From assembly GCA_014607495.2 (NCBI GenBank), contig CP053160.1, positions 6,944,001-7,008,000 of the forward strand: a DNA stretch of 64,000 nucleotides, read 5' to 3'. Shown here one piece after another: positions 10,701 to 19,610 of this stretch. How positions within the stretch are numbered: the stretch's first letter is position 1; every line of letters starts with the position of its first letter. This DNA comes from Carposina sasakii (taxonomy: Eukaryota > Arthropoda > Insecta > Lepidoptera > Carposinidae). The position numbers and the translations under genes are program-made. Under the pieces are notes generated by a model, which saw nothing but the letters and a program-made list of their open reading frames with translations, searched no databases and had not been told where the DNA came from.

Positions 10701-11339
10701 TTGGTTAGATTGTGTACACTCTACGTTATATACTTCTGCATATACAGGATGATTCATAGAAAATATGACATCACTACGGCCAGGATTATGAATCTGTAAG
10801 ATTCCTCTATTATTTTTGACAGCAGTTAAACATTCACTTATTACGCAATTAGATATAATTTGTTCCGGTATTATAGCATCTCCGTCATGAACATTGATTG
10901 GTAGTCTAACTATCTTCGTAGAGCCAGCTGGTATAATATCCTCATATAAATTTGCATTACGTGAGTCATATACTTTTATAGGGTTGCTCGCGTTACGAGT
11001 AATTAGCATTTTATTTTTAAAATCAATAGTAGCTTCCCATTTATCTAGTAAATCGGAACCTATTAGCCCATCAAAGTAATCATGGAATTTGTAGACATAA
11101 AATATAACAGGATTATTATCCTGAAATTCTGAAAAACCTGGTAACGAAATTGAGTAATCACATCGACTAACTGCATGTACATTACAAACTTCAAATGGGT
11201 TATAGTTTAAAGGAACATGTTTGAAATGTGCTTGCACTGCCTTAGGGCTAATGAAGGATTGATTAGCTCCCGTATCTATTAATAATTTTAACGGGGGGTC
11301 TGAGATTTCTATAAACGGTAGCTGCCGTTGTGTTTGCAA
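7746..11339 (-). CDS. pol: Gypsy 1 pol polyprotein
   Basis: About 1197 codons are open without a break. Domains in order: aspartic protease (LLIDTGANQSF, near residue 20), reverse transcriptase (WRLVVDFRKLN, LDLASGFYQVEM, then the catalytic VYLDDIIVFS), RNase H (TTDASNVAIGAVLS and LTDHKPLQWV), and an integrase zinc finger (H-x-H with CTICGQAK). The DDE core is DLFSVETEKYLTIID, VTDRGPEFN and NENGMVERLH. The listed start codon is TTG. The frame is -1 relative to gag, whose stop lies just upstream, so pol is probably made by -1 frameshifting near CTAAAATAG; this is inferred from the frames only. All catalytic residues I can check are kept, so the copy was recently active. Confidence 0.93.
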   Translation of the reverse strand: MQTQRQLPFIEISDPPLKLLIDTGANQSFISPKAVQAHFKHVPLNYNPFEVCNVHAVSRCDYSISLPGFSEFQDNNPVIFYVYKFHDYFDGLIGSDLLDKWEATIDFKNKMLITRNASNPIKVYDSRNANLYEDIIPAGSTKIVRLPINVHDGDAIIPEQIISNCVISECLTAVKNNRGILQIHNPGRSDVIFSMNHPVYAEVYNVECTQSNQISKREREVLSRLRTSHLNEEERINLEMLCAKYADVFYLDGENLTFTNKIKHNIKTTDEMPVYTKTYRYPFIHRQEVRDQINKMLEQGIIRPSDSAWSSPIWVVPKKADASGKVKWRLVVDFRKLNEKTLDDKYPIPNISDVLDKLGNCQYFTTLDLASGFYQVEMNPSDIAKTAFNVEHGHFEFLRMPMGLKNSPSTFQRVMDNVLRDLQNTVCLVYLDDIIVFSTSLQEHMNNLEKVFQRLRDSNFKIQMDKSEFLKLETAYLGHVITKDGIKPNPDKISAIQKYPIPKTPTEIKRFLGLLGYYRKFIPDFARITKPMTQCLKKGSKITLDQNYTYCFEKCKTLLTNDPILQYPDFNKEFIVTTDASNVAIGAVLSQGSVGSDKPVCYASRTLNSSETNYSTIEKELLAIVWATKYFRPYLFGRKFKILTDHKPLQWVMNLKEPNSRLTRWKLKLSEYDYTVVYKSGKANANADALSRVQIHNEEVNSIIDELCSVLPNPSESPASLHNSSTATAHSNLENPILEIPISDDPLNKFHKQVIITVVGDIKGKTTVSKPFEAHTRTCIQVSKSNLEEDLVNAVKEYVNPKVKTGLLINPPLEMYSIIPILQNKFKSSSMNISLAKFELENVKDYLKQQSVIRNYHEGKTNHRGINECYLSLSRKYFWPKMKEQITKYINECTICGQAKYDRNPIKQKYQIVPPPSKPFEIVHLDLFSVETEKYLTIIDSFSKYAQAYHLRDSTALSVVQALLTFSTHHGIPMTIVTDRGPEFNNQLFMEFIRLHKVQHHKTLAYAPNENGMVERLHSTLLEHLRILKLNHKGESAINLMPYAILGYNSSIHSFTKCRPIDIITGHLDPRDPLDINLSENSLQQYIQDHRNRMIKVYDLLNETSLHQRTELTERANKDRQPEVNYSPEQCIYTRNPMANRQKLAPRYCQDTVLADLPIHIYTKKKRGPVAKSRLKRTPNDSNLFQNTASTDNAGSS

Positions 11340-11347
11340 GTTTATTT

Positions 11348-12607
11348 CTATTTTAGTTTGTCGGACTTCACGGGATTCTGAAAATCCTGGTTATCGACTT
11401 GGGACAGGGTCTGAGTTTGAGGAGACTGATTATCTTCTATACTAGTATAGTAGGTAGGTTCCTCATGTTGATAATATATCATATGTGGGTGCTGATAGTC
11501 ATATGCGGAATTAGACTGCTCATAATAATCATAAGCATCATAATTATCGGAGTATTCTTCGGAATACGGTTCATGGGTATAGCAATCATTAAAATTAAGT
11601 TCCTTAGTTTTAAAATAATTAGTAGGTGGGGGATTCCCGAATTTTCTCCAGTCATGTCCAGTAGCAAAAGAAGGGGGCAAAACTTTAGGGGTAAAATGGC
11701 TTACGCCACTCATCGGCCGTGTATGTTGCTGTGGCATACTTGCTTGTGCCATGGGGTTACGCGGCGGCATTTTAAATGTATTATTCGGATTATAGTTGGG
11801 AGGAAAAGCTCTGAACATCTGTTGAGTGCGAGATGGACCTATTTGGTTAAAATTAGGCTTCCACTGTGGAGGACCTTGGGTGAATTGAGGTCTCGAAGGT
11901 CCGGGCATATTGAATGCGTTAGCTCTGCCTTGAGGTAAACTAAACGGCTGAAACTGTACGGGTTGAGGTTTAATTTGGCTTGTTCCTGGTTGAGGTTGCC
12001 ATTTTCTGCCATCGGACAGGTTTTCATTTCTGTGTTGTAGGTATAATGTATTTTGTTCCTCATGAACAAATTCGAGGGCTTTTTCAATTGATTCCGGACG
12101 CATGCAACGAATACGCGATCCTAAGGGCTCTCTTAGGCCTCGTATGTAGGCTTGTAAGGTCAATTTCTTATACAGATCACGTTTAGCATCTATAGTTGAC
12201 TGCAATGACTCGTGAAGCGAGACATAGGTCATTAAAGTACTGAATATATTTTGACATTTTTCATAAAACTCTTGAGGGGTACTTGAACCTTGGGCCAGAA
12301 GGGCTAAGTCGTTGTAGAGGGCGGTCTCATTGCGTTGATCAGAAAAATTGTTAACAAGTGCACTACGGATACCTTGCCAATCACATGGGATACCATTAGC
12401 ATTTATTAAGCGGGCTGCTGGACCCGTAATTTTATTGAGAATACCATTAAGCAGTGCTAGTTTAGTGAATTGGTCACCAGGGTTAGCCTCTATAAATTCG
12501 GATACTAACTGGTCACATAGGGTAACAAATCTAGTTAATACATTTACATTTCCGTCGAATTCCGGAACCAATCGTAAGGTTTTAAGGATTGAATCTATAT
12601 CTGCCAT
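11348..12607 (-). CDS. gag: Gypsy 1 gag
   Basis: This 419-aa protein starts at an ATG (MADIDSILKTLRLVPEFDG). The first 200 residues have the retrotransposon gag/capsid pattern (VPEFDGN, LNGILNKITGPAARLI, YIRGLREPLGSRIR). The rest is Gln/Pro/Asn-rich and then Tyr/Glu-rich (EPYSEEYSDNYDAYDYYEQ). No CCHC knuckle is present, as in several 17.6-type Gag proteins. It ends at TAG beside the pol frame. It should form the particle core that packages the element RNA. Confidence 0.88.
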   Translation of the reverse strand: MADIDSILKTLRLVPEFDGNVNVLTRFVTLCDQLVSEFIEANPGDQFTKLALLNGILNKITGPAARLINANGIPCDWQGIRSALVNNFSDQRNETALYNDLALLAQGSSTPQEFYEKCQNIFSTLMTYVSLHESLQSTIDAKRDLYKKLTLQAYIRGLREPLGSRIRCMRPESIEKALEFVHEEQNTLYLQHRNENLSDGRKWQPQPGTSQIKPQPVQFQPFSLPQGRANAFNMPGPSRPQFTQGPPQWKPNFNQIGPSRTQQMFRAFPPNYNPNNTFKMPPRNPMAQASMPQQHTRPMSGVSHFTPKVLPPSFATGHDWRKFGNPPPTNYFKTKELNFNDCYTHEPYSEEYSDNYDAYDYYEQSNSAYDYQHPHMIYYQHEEPTYYTSIEDNQSPQTQTLSQVDNQDFQNPVKSDKLK

Positions 12608-12960
12608 TTTATTGGTTTCGGATTGCTCTGAGTTAAAACTACTCTCAAAATCTAGCTCTCTATTAGCGTCTAATAACAGATTTTTCTTATTACTACCTAA
12701 CCTAGGGGTCCTTAATTCTCTGGGATAGAAAATTTTGGAGGTTTACACTACTTCTACTTAGAGGAAGGGATAGCAAGACACTAAAAGATTTTAATGTACT
12801 TACATAGATTTCATCTCGGCCTTTTTCACTGTATCGATGTCTGGATACTCCTTCTGCAGCTCGGTTTGTAGGTTCGGATACTCAGGACAGGTAGCCCTTC
12901 GGGTGATGCGCGATCGCGGGATTTTCAGGAAATCTTGACGCGTCTCGCGGACCGGTTCGC

Positions 12961-12981
12961 GAGTATCCTACCGACTGCGCC
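12961..12981 (-). promoter_or_regulatory. Primer binding site of Gypsy 1 (tRNA-Ser type)
   Basis: Directly after the LTR end, the minus strand reads TGGCGCAGTCGGTAGGAT, complementary to a CCGACTGCGCCA 3' end. This fits tRNA-Ser and is the site used by 17.6/297-like elements. The tRNA identity comes from general knowledge of tRNA-Ser ends and was not checked here. Confidence 0.65.
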
Positions 12982-13150
12982 AATTACGACCGGCTACAGC
13001 GCAGGATGTACCCTTGGCGCGCTGTACCTAAGATCTTTGTTACATAAGTACTTATTAAAGTAGGTATCTAAGTGGGTACCTACAAAGTTTGTGTTTGGTA
13101 CCTACCTACCTAAATATAAGCATATGCGCGATACAGGGTCTTTGGGTATA

Positions 13151-13302
13151 CAGGATGATTTTTGGTCGTCAACGTTCCCGAAAACTACGGAATCTCCTCA
13201 TCATCACGATCATTTTTCTCCATGGAAGCATACCTAGGAAGTGTCTGGTTTCCAAAATATTAGGGTCCAAAGTTGAGTAAATAGACTGCGTTATTCTGCA
13301 TA
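13151..13302 (-). mobile_element. MITE-A copy 1, first part (split by DIRS)
   Basis: It begins at a TA with CAGGATGATTTTTGG and runs to CTGCATA. The other part resumes at 19619 with AATGCACATAG and ends CACCCTG-TA at 19832. Joining the two recovers the uninterrupted sequence of the other MITE-A copies, so the 6.3-kb DIRS element landed inside it without target duplication or loss. Confidence 0.9.
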
Positions 13303-13356
13303 ATTGATGATTAAACGAACTTACCTGAAGTGAAGTTCTATCATAATTATACGAAG

Positions 13357-13517
13357 TGTCTCGTCCGAACAGATTAGCATACCTATATTTATTACTATGT
13401 AGTACCGCGTAGGTACTGCCACTCACACACTATGTTTAGATATCCTAATGCGGGTAGATATCTTTTTTTTTATTAATATTTTTTATGGTACTGCCCGCAA
13501 TCTCTGGGGCAAGTCAT
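13357..13517 (+). repeat. DIRS left inverted terminal repeat
   Basis: It runs TGTCTCGTCCGAACAG through GGGGCAAGTCATT and is the inverse complement of 19450-19610, identical as far as I can read. Inverted rather than direct terminal repeats, with an internal complementary region, separate DIRS-1-like elements from the Ngaro/PAT type. Confidence 0.9.
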
Positions 13518-13657
13518 TTAGTTTAGAAACAAGTTACATTTAATTAAATCAAGTCCTTAAAAAAATACAATTAATCACCATACATTTTACACCAGAAGGT
13601 CCTCCTAACTTGGTAAAAAACTGTATGTAGGGTATGATGGGATAAGGGGGGGAAATA

Positions 13658-13740
13658 ATGCTAATCTGTTCGGACGAGACACTTCGTATAATTATGATAG
13701 AACTTCACTTCAGGTAAGTTCGTTTAATCATCAATTATAT
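13658..13740 (+). repeat. DIRS internal complementary region, half matching the left end
   Basis: It is the complement of the element's left terminus (13303-13379), running GCTAATCTGTTCGG to CATCAATTATA. The ICR templates circularisation of the cDNA and normally carries complements of both ends side by side. Here the other half is 2.9 kb away at 16557-16606, which marks an inversion breakpoint in the middle of the ICR. Confidence 0.8.
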
Positions 13741-14256
13741 AAAATTATTAATTTTATTCATATATACATTTATCACTCTGGTGTGTTGATTACCATGGAA
13801 TGATTTCTTACGTGGTCTACCACGTCGTTCGGTAAACTCACGGGAACCTTTCGGATACGCTGACATTTTGACAACACTCGGTAAGAAAGCCGGAGCTGAA
13901 CTAGCCAAGCTCGACGCTCTGTCGAAATATCGTAAACGTTCGAGAAAGTTCTACCCCAGGTCAAACAACAACATCTGCTGAGATGCCCCCCTCTCTATTA
14001 TTCCTTAGTACAGCGGTACTAAGGAATAATTGAGGCAGGTAACCGAAAAAGGGTCACTGAGCGACCGCTCCGTTCTAACTACCGCGCGCTTCGACTCCGG
14101 ACCGACGGGCGGTCACTCAAGTCCTCATAGCATTGAAAATAATGCGAATTTTGCTTTCAAATTTTGACCACATATTCCTGACGAGTTATACTAACGATTT
14201 ATGCAATAAAAATAAAGTCGATTTTTTGATCGGTCTAAACTGGTTTCCCCCCTTAA
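13741..14256. mobile_element. TTAA-flanked element in the DIRS RT, one half
   Basis: It ends with CTAAACTGGTTTCCCCCC (14235-14252) followed by TTAA. The opposite end, with the same 18-bp terminal repeat and TTAA, is at 17192-17213. Target choice and TTAA duplication are those of the piggyBac superfamily. No transposase frame is present in either half, so it is non-autonomous, about 1.1 kb when joined. A perfect 14-bp hairpin (13997-14010 with 14017-14030) lies inside. Confidence 0.75.
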
Positions 14257-15466
14257 ACTATTAACAGCATTAGGATTTATTATAAATGAAAGAAAAAGCT
14301 CTTTAGTACCTAGTACTACATGCAAATTTCTTGGCTTTATCTTAGACTCTGTAAATTTCCAAGTCTCATTACCACCAGATAAAAAAAATAGGATAAAATC
14401 AGAGATAGATAGATTTAAAAATGTAAAAAGGTGCAAAATAAGGGATTTTGCTAGTTTAGTCGGACTGTTAGTATCAGCTTGTCCGGGCGTAGAATATGGC
14501 TGGCTTTACACAAAAAATTGTGAAAGGCAAAAATACTTAAATTTGATTAACGAAAATAATTACGAGAATCGTATGAGTATACCAAATACTTTACTTCCTG
14601 ATTTTGACTGGTGGTATAAAAATATCGAACACTCGTTTAGTAAAATAAAAAATGATTTTTATTGCCATGAAATTTTCTCCGATGCCTCAAAAACGGGTTG
14701 GGGAGCAGCATGTGGGAATGATACTGCGAGTGGTATATGGAGTGACAGTGAAAGTTTAAAACATATAAATTACTTAGAAATTCTTGCAGCTTTCTTTGGA
14801 CTTAAAATTTTTGCAAAATCATTATCTAACTGCCAAATACTTCTGCGAGTTGATAATACTACTGCCATATCGTACATCAACCGAATGGGTGGTGTACAAT
14901 TTCCACATTTGACAAATATTTCAAGACAGTTATGGCAGTGGTGTGAAATTCGACAAATTTACGTTTACGCATACTACATTAGTTCAACTGATAATTCGCG
15001 TGCTGATGCAGAATCCAGGCGCATACATCCCGACATAGAATGGGAGATAAACAATTTAGCTTATAGTAAGATTATTTCGCAGTTTGGCAAGCCAGATATT
15101 GACTTATTTGCTAGTCGGGTTAACACTAAATGTAAAAAATATATATCTTGGCATAAAGACCCAGACGCTTTTGCTGTTAACGCCTTCACGGTATCTTGGT
15201 CAAATTTAAAATTTTATGCATTCCCGCCCTTTACCATGATACTTAAGACTTTGCGTAAAATAATGTACGACAATGCCACTGGCATTTTGGTGGTACCGCT
15301 GTGGCCAACACAACCCTGGTTTCCCCTATTTAAAAAACTATTAGTTTCAAATATGTTAATACTAAAACCAGGAAATAATTTGATTTTATCTCATGCTTCC
15401 AGCAATCACAGCATCCACCATCAAATTACCCTGGCGGTAGGAGTATTATCGAAACAGCGTTGTTAA
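14255..15466 (+). CDS. DIRS RT C-terminal part and RNase H
   Basis: The open frame picks up inside the RT thumb (KLLTALGFIINERKS, CKFLGFILD, FASLVGLLVSA). It continues into RNase H with FSDASKTGWGAACG, YLEILAAFFGLKIF, RVDNTTAISYINRMGG and DNSRADAESR. A C-terminal domain (DIDLFASRVN, WPTQPWFPLF) of the kind placed before the recombinase in DIRS follows. It overlaps the recombinase frame by 7 bp. It lacks its own start because the RT N-half now lies on the other strand at 18036-17212. The first ATG in frame is at 14543. Confidence 0.88.
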   Translation, partial: KLLTALGFIINERKSSLVPSTTCKFLGFILDSVNFQVSLPPDKKNRIKSEIDRFKNVKRCKIRDFASLVGLLVSACPGVEYGWLYTKNCERQKYLNLINENNYENRMSIPNTLLPDFDWWYKNIEHSFSKIKNDFYCHEIFSDASKTGWGAACGNDTASGIWSDSESLKHINYLEILAAFFGLKIFAKSLSNCQILLRVDNTTAISYINRMGGVQFPHLTNISRQLWQWCEIRQIYVYAYYISSTDNSRADAESRRIHPDIEWEINNLAYSKIISQFGKPDIDLFASRVNTKCKKYISWHKDPDAFAVNAFTVSWSNLKFYAFPPFTMILKTLRKIMYDNATGILVVPLWPTQPWFPLFKKLLVSNMLILKPGNNLILSHASSNHSIHHQITLAVGVLSKQRC

Positions 15467-16449
15467 GAAGAGGGATTCCTCCATCTGCGCTAGATGTAAT
15501 GTTAGCTTCTCTTTCAGACAACTCTTACAAGCAATATGATGTAAGCTTGAAGAAATGGTTTATTTTTTGTCAGTCGCATAACATGAATGTTTATGAAGCT
15601 TCGGTCCCGAATATTATATATTTTTTCATGAGATTATTTAATGAAGGAGCTAAATATGGTACATTAAATACTTGTAGATCAGCATTAACACTGATTTTAG
15701 GTAATAAAATTGGAGAAGACGATCGAATAAATCGTTTTTTCAAAGGTGTTTATAGATTACATCCTCCTTTACCTAGATATAATGTAACCTGGGATCCGTC
15801 TGAAGTACTTAATCATTTATCTACTTGGTACCCCAATAATAATCTCACTCTTGATATTCTTTCAAAAAAGTTTGTAACTCTGTTGGCTCTGATTACAGCC
15901 CATAGAATGCAAACCATATCAAAAATCAGAATTACAAATATATGTTTTTATACTTCTAATGTGCTAATCAAGATACCTGATCTTATTAAGACCTCTAGGG
16001 TTGGATCTACACAGCCTGTGCTTTCTCTTCCTTTCTTCAATGAAAGGCCAGAAATTTGCCCGGGAAAAACTCTTTTAGCATATTTTGAGAAAACTAAAAC
16101 ACTTCGAGATATTGATTGTGATTTATTATTTATTGCTATAAAGAAACCGCACAAACCTGTAACAACTCAAACTTTAAGCAGGTGGGTTAAGTACACATTA
16201 GGCGTAAGTGGGATTGACATTTCATTGTTTTCCGCACATAGCACGCGCCATGCAGCTACATCCGCAGCACATAGGCTGGGTGTCAGTCTAGACGTAATTC
16301 GAAAAACAGCTAGTTGGAGCGGTAGCTCCAACACGTTTTTTAAATTTTATAATAGGCAACTGCAAAGCTATGAAAATATGAATAGCGATGTCTGCGATAA
16401 TTTTGCAAGGTCTATAGTAGATACTACTATTAATATAGATGAACCATAA
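15460..16449 (+). CDS. DIRS tyrosine recombinase
   Basis: This is a 329-aa intact frame. The N-terminal core-binding part (SYKQYDVSLKKWFIFC, TLNTCRSAL) is followed by the catalytic domain, with the first Arg in LITAHRMQTISKI, the H-x-x-R box SAHSTRHAA, and WSGSSNTFFKFYNR carrying the nucleophilic Tyr region. It integrates the closed-circular cDNA of DIRS elements, which explains the missing target-site duplication. It overlaps RNase H at its start. No stop or frameshift is seen, so it outlasted gag in this copy. Confidence 0.9.
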   Translation: MLRRGIPPSALDVMLASLSDNSYKQYDVSLKKWFIFCQSHNMNVYEASVPNIIYFFMRLFNEGAKYGTLNTCRSALTLILGNKIGEDDRINRFFKGVYRLHPPLPRYNVTWDPSEVLNHLSTWYPNNNLTLDILSKKFVTLLALITAHRMQTISKIRITNICFYTSNVLIKIPDLIKTSRVGSTQPVLSLPFFNERPEICPGKTLLAYFEKTKTLRDIDCDLLFIAIKKPHKPVTTQTLSRWVKYTLGVSGIDISLFSAHSTRHAATSAAHRLGVSLDVIRKTASWSGSSNTFFKFYNRQLQSYENMNSDVCDNFARSIVDTTINIDEP

Positions 16450-16556
16450 TTGTAAAAAATAGAAGTATTTTTTTTTTGTAAAATGTAAATCTATAAGTAC
16501 CCTACAATAAAAATAAAAATCCATTAATCACAAGTGGAGTATTTCTAAAAGTCTAC

Positions 16557-16606
16557 ATAGTAATAAATTATGTATGCTAATCTGTTCGGACGAGACACGA
16601 GTATAA
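16557..16606 (+). repeat. DIRS internal complementary region, half matching the right end
   Basis: TATGCTAATCTGTTCGG...CGAGTATA repeats the right terminus of the element (about 19569-19618). Placed next to 13740-13658 read in reverse, it would form a right-end/left-end circle junction, as an intact ICR should. Confidence 0.75.
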
Positions 16607-17213
16607 TTAATAAAAAATAATTACTGCCTCGAATCTCGTTTTCGCTACATTTTATTTCAAACGCGTTTTTCTCGAAACGACTTTTTTTCCACTTGTGGGC
16701 ATTCTAGCTTGAAAAGTTATTGACCAATCGTTCTGAAATTTGGTGTGAACATTCTTTATTCAATTCAAATCTAGATGAACCTAATTCTGGAATTATATGA
16801 TTATTAAAAATATGTTTTTTTATGCGAAAAAGGTGAAAAAATATGGTATAAAAACATAATATTGTCTTCAAACACCTAAAAAAAATGCAATTTTAATTTT
16901 TTTTTACACAATCAGGTTCATATTCTTAGGAAATATGTTGTTAACGAAAAAAAAAAAATGTGATGATTACAGATGATAATTGCTACCACAGGAATGCCCA
17001 CCAGCAAAATACTCCGATGGTAATCGTCCATGGACAGCACGATCTAGCGACACTGTTTCCGGCGGAAATCGCTTGAAAAAATTCTCAAGTCTATTTCAAA
17101 CCATGAATAAAATATTCTCAAATTCAAAAAAAAATCTGTTTATATTATCCATATGTAAAAAATTCACGAAAAACAACAAAATTTCGGCCTCCTAAACTGG
17201 TTTCCCCCCTTAA
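16607..17213. mobile_element. TTAA-flanked element in the DIRS RT, other half
   Basis: AT-rich non-coding DNA ends with the 18-bp terminal repeat CTAAACTGGTTTCCCCCC at 17192-17209 and TTAA at 17210-17213. It abuts the RT frame at a Val-Thr-Val codon run. With 13741-14256 it makes one piggyBac-like non-autonomous insertion, now torn apart by the inversion. Confidence 0.75.
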
Positions 17214-18036
17214 CTGTCACTTGTACATTAATAGAACAATCACTATATGTTTGACCAATTAACCACCAATCATCTAAGTAAAGAGTGGACATCAGCCCAC
17301 TTGATCGCAATAATTTTACCACAGGTTTCATAATCTTAGTAAATATGGATGGTGCTGTACTAAGGCCAAATGGTAGCACGTTGAATTCATACAGATCCTG
17401 TTTCCATTCAAACCTTAAATATTTTTTAGAATTATCATGCATTTTAATTAAAAAATAAGCATCTTTAAGATCCAGTGTACTCATATAGCAATCTGGTGTA
17501 ATTAACTTTAATGCTGTTCTTAAGTCTTCTATTTTAAAATGATTTGTATCAATAAATTTGTTCAATTGTTTTAGGTTTAATATAAATCGTGTTTTGCCAT
17601 TTGGTTTTGGTACTAAAAATATGTTAGATAAGAATTGTCCTGCACAAGGTTGGCACTTTGATATTGCACCTAAAGATAGCAGATTATTAATAGATTCATT
17701 TAGAAGGATTTCTTCAGAAGGAGAATGTTTGTTTATTTTGGGCAAACATAATTGGCGGACAGGCCGTGCGAACGTTATTTCGTAGCCACCAATATAGGAT
17801 AACATAGTGCGATCATTAGTAATCTGTTCCCATTGACGGTAAAATAATGCCAGTCTACCTGCATAGTTTACCGTGATATTGAGGTCTAACGGCGATTGTG
17901 TGGCCGTTGATGAGGCTGGCGAAGACGCTGCGACTGCTTCGATGAGAAGGCTGGCTGATTCCTCGTTGAGACAGGATCCTTCGTCCGCTGTGGTCCCGAC
18001 TGCCTCTTCGGGACTGGACCCTTGTAGTTTAAAGAC
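17212..18036 (-). pseudogene. DIRS reverse transcriptase, N-terminal part
   Basis: The minus-strand frame is open from 18036. It contains SNIFLVPKPNGKTRFILN, STLDLKDAYFLIKM, NVLPFGLSTAPSIFTK and the catalytic TLYLDDWWLIG. It stops being RT at the TTAA insertion point, where the next residues should be KLLTALGF at 14255 on the other strand. It overlaps the gag C-terminus in another frame (18036-17886), a usual DIRS layout. It is broken by insertion plus inversion. Confidence 0.85.
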
Positions 18037-19372
18037 TTAGAGGATCCCGTTAACGCCTTCTTATTTTGTATTTTGGTTGGTTGACTCGGTCCTGGTCGTA
18101 ACTCAGCTCCAGTTCTGTTAATGGCTTTCGCAGCTTTTAATGTTTCAGCAAGATTTACACCAAATAGGTGTGTATCAACTTAAGTATTCTGAAGTTGTTC
18201 TTTCATGCCCTTACTTTTATCCGTAAATGAAGCTAAAATAAAATTTCTACGGACCTGAAATTGTGGGTTTTTATCCGTAGATAAAATGACAAGTGAAATT
18301 GCTTGTCCTAGTGCTGAAAGAGCAGACGATAGCTGTTTTTGTCTATTTTCTACCACCTTGTCACGTTTTATCAGTATATCTGTCATAGCTGCCTTTATTT
18401 CCGCATTTAGAATCGGAGCATCAATTAATTTACAATTATCGGGGGGTAGATATTTATCTTTGAGCTCCTTGCGAACCTCTGTTGATAAACCAATGGTTGT
18501 ATAATGTTCAAAGCGAATCGCTAAATCTTTTTGAATATCATCACCATATTTCTTCAAAATTGTAGGGTCATCTCCCAATATTTCTAGAATGGAGTTGTCT
18601 AGAATTTGTTCAGTGCTTACTGGTTCAATGCATACAGCAGATGTAGTTGGAGTCCCCGACACCGCTACAGCGGAGGGAACACCGGCTACAGAGTCTGAAT
18701 TTGAAGTCACCACGATAGGGTTCGCTTGGTTCTCAGTCCATAAAGTGTTAACTGGGGCATTATCATCAAGCAAATTTGATATATTGTTATTATCAATCGG
18801 ATAATCAATGTTTAACATTTCAGAGTCTGAAATTAATAAAATAATTTGCCTTAGGTATTATACCGTGACATAAATTGATTAGGTAGTTTTCGTAGGTAAT
18901 TACCTAGCTAGATAATAGGTAAGTTGTAAAGAACAGCCCCGGAAGCTGCCCGTAATACAACATACTAGGTAAAAAACGGCCCCGAAGACCGTTTGTGATA
19001 CCCCAAAATTATCTTACTTTATACTTATACCTACCATATATTTACCTCGTAAATATATTTATGCCTAATTGTGTTGTCTAAATAGGTAAAAGACAGTCCC
19101 GTAAACTGTCTGTGATACCAGACACAGGATATAATGAATATCGGTAAAAGAAAGCCCCGAAAGCAATCTGTGATACCGAGTAGGTTCTTATAATATAAAT
19201 AGGAATAAATACCTTCTTGTACTAACTCATCCATTGAACTTGATGTTTGTCCAGAATCCGATGAGTCATAATCACGACGTTTGCGCTTGCTACGTATTAG
19301 CTTTCTTTTAAGTTTTTTGATTTTCCTATTAATATAATCAAAGTCGTCGTCCTTGTTTTTCCGTTTAGGCAT
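17886..19372 (-). pseudogene. gag: DIRS gag, two exons with a premature stop
   Basis: Exon 1 (19372-19213) begins MPKRKNKDDDFDYINRK, very Lys/Arg-rich. A GTATTT donor at 19212 and a TTTCAG acceptor at 18827 join in frame to exon 2 (18826 down), giving LVQE-DSEMLNIDYPID. Exon 2 runs to TAG at 17886 but holds an in-frame TAA at 18180-18182, after QLQNT. Beyond it the frame continues coherently (VDTHLFGVNLAETLKAAK), so a CAA-to-TAA change is likely. The N-terminal basic region suggests RNA binding. I see no zinc knuckle. The splice is predicted, not observed. Confidence 0.7.
18905..19195 (-). repeat. Four degenerate hairpin repeats in the DIRS gag intron
   Basis: Each repeat on plus reads GGTAAAA-stem-CCCCGAA-stem-TGTGATACC. 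The stems differ but still pair: AAACGG/CCGTTT near 18975, AGACAG/CTGTCT near 19088 and CAGC/GCTG near 18925. The fourth, near 19146, pairs only partly. Outer GGTA/TACC can also pair. Sequence change with pairing kept points to RNA structure selected in the element's intron. Confidence 0.6.
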
Positions 19373-19449
19373 TGTAATAAATCTTTCACTTCGCTTAACA
19401 ATGAGATTACGAAATTATGTGTATGAAGTGGCGGTGCACTAAAACGCGA

Positions 19450-19610
19450 ATGACTTGCCCCAGAGATTGCGGGCAGTACCATAAAAAATATTAATAAAAA
19501 AAAAGATATCTACCCGCATTAGGATATCTAAACATAGTGTGTGAGTGGCAGTACCTACGCGGTACTACATAGTAATAAATATAGGTATGCTAATCTGTTC
19601 GGACGAGACA
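19450..19610 (+). repeat. DIRS right inverted terminal repeat
   Basis: It is the inverse complement of 13357-13517, running AATGACTTGCCCC through GGACGAGACA. A short extension CGAGTATA reaches the MITE junction at 19618. Confidence 0.9.

Larger units (their letters stand above)
7282..13010 (-). mobile_element. Gypsy LTR retrotransposon 1, 5' LTR truncated
   Basis: On the minus strand the order is a 29-bp LTR remnant (13010-12982), a tRNA-Ser-type primer binding site (12981-12961), gag (12607-11348), pol (11339-7746), a polypurine tract AGGAGGGAGG, and a 261-bp 3' LTR (7542-7282). Gag and pol are both uninterrupted. The 29 bp AATTACGACC...GGATGTA match the end of the 3' LTR exactly, after which the upstream sequence diverges, so the U3/R part of the 5' LTR is missing. 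There is no env frame between pol and the LTR. Gene order and PBS fit the 17.6/297-like branch. Confidence 0.85.

Noticed and set aside
13741..17213. A piggyBac transposase gene in the TTAA-flanked element
   Set aside because: Neither half has a long frame or DDE-type motif; the element is non-autonomous.
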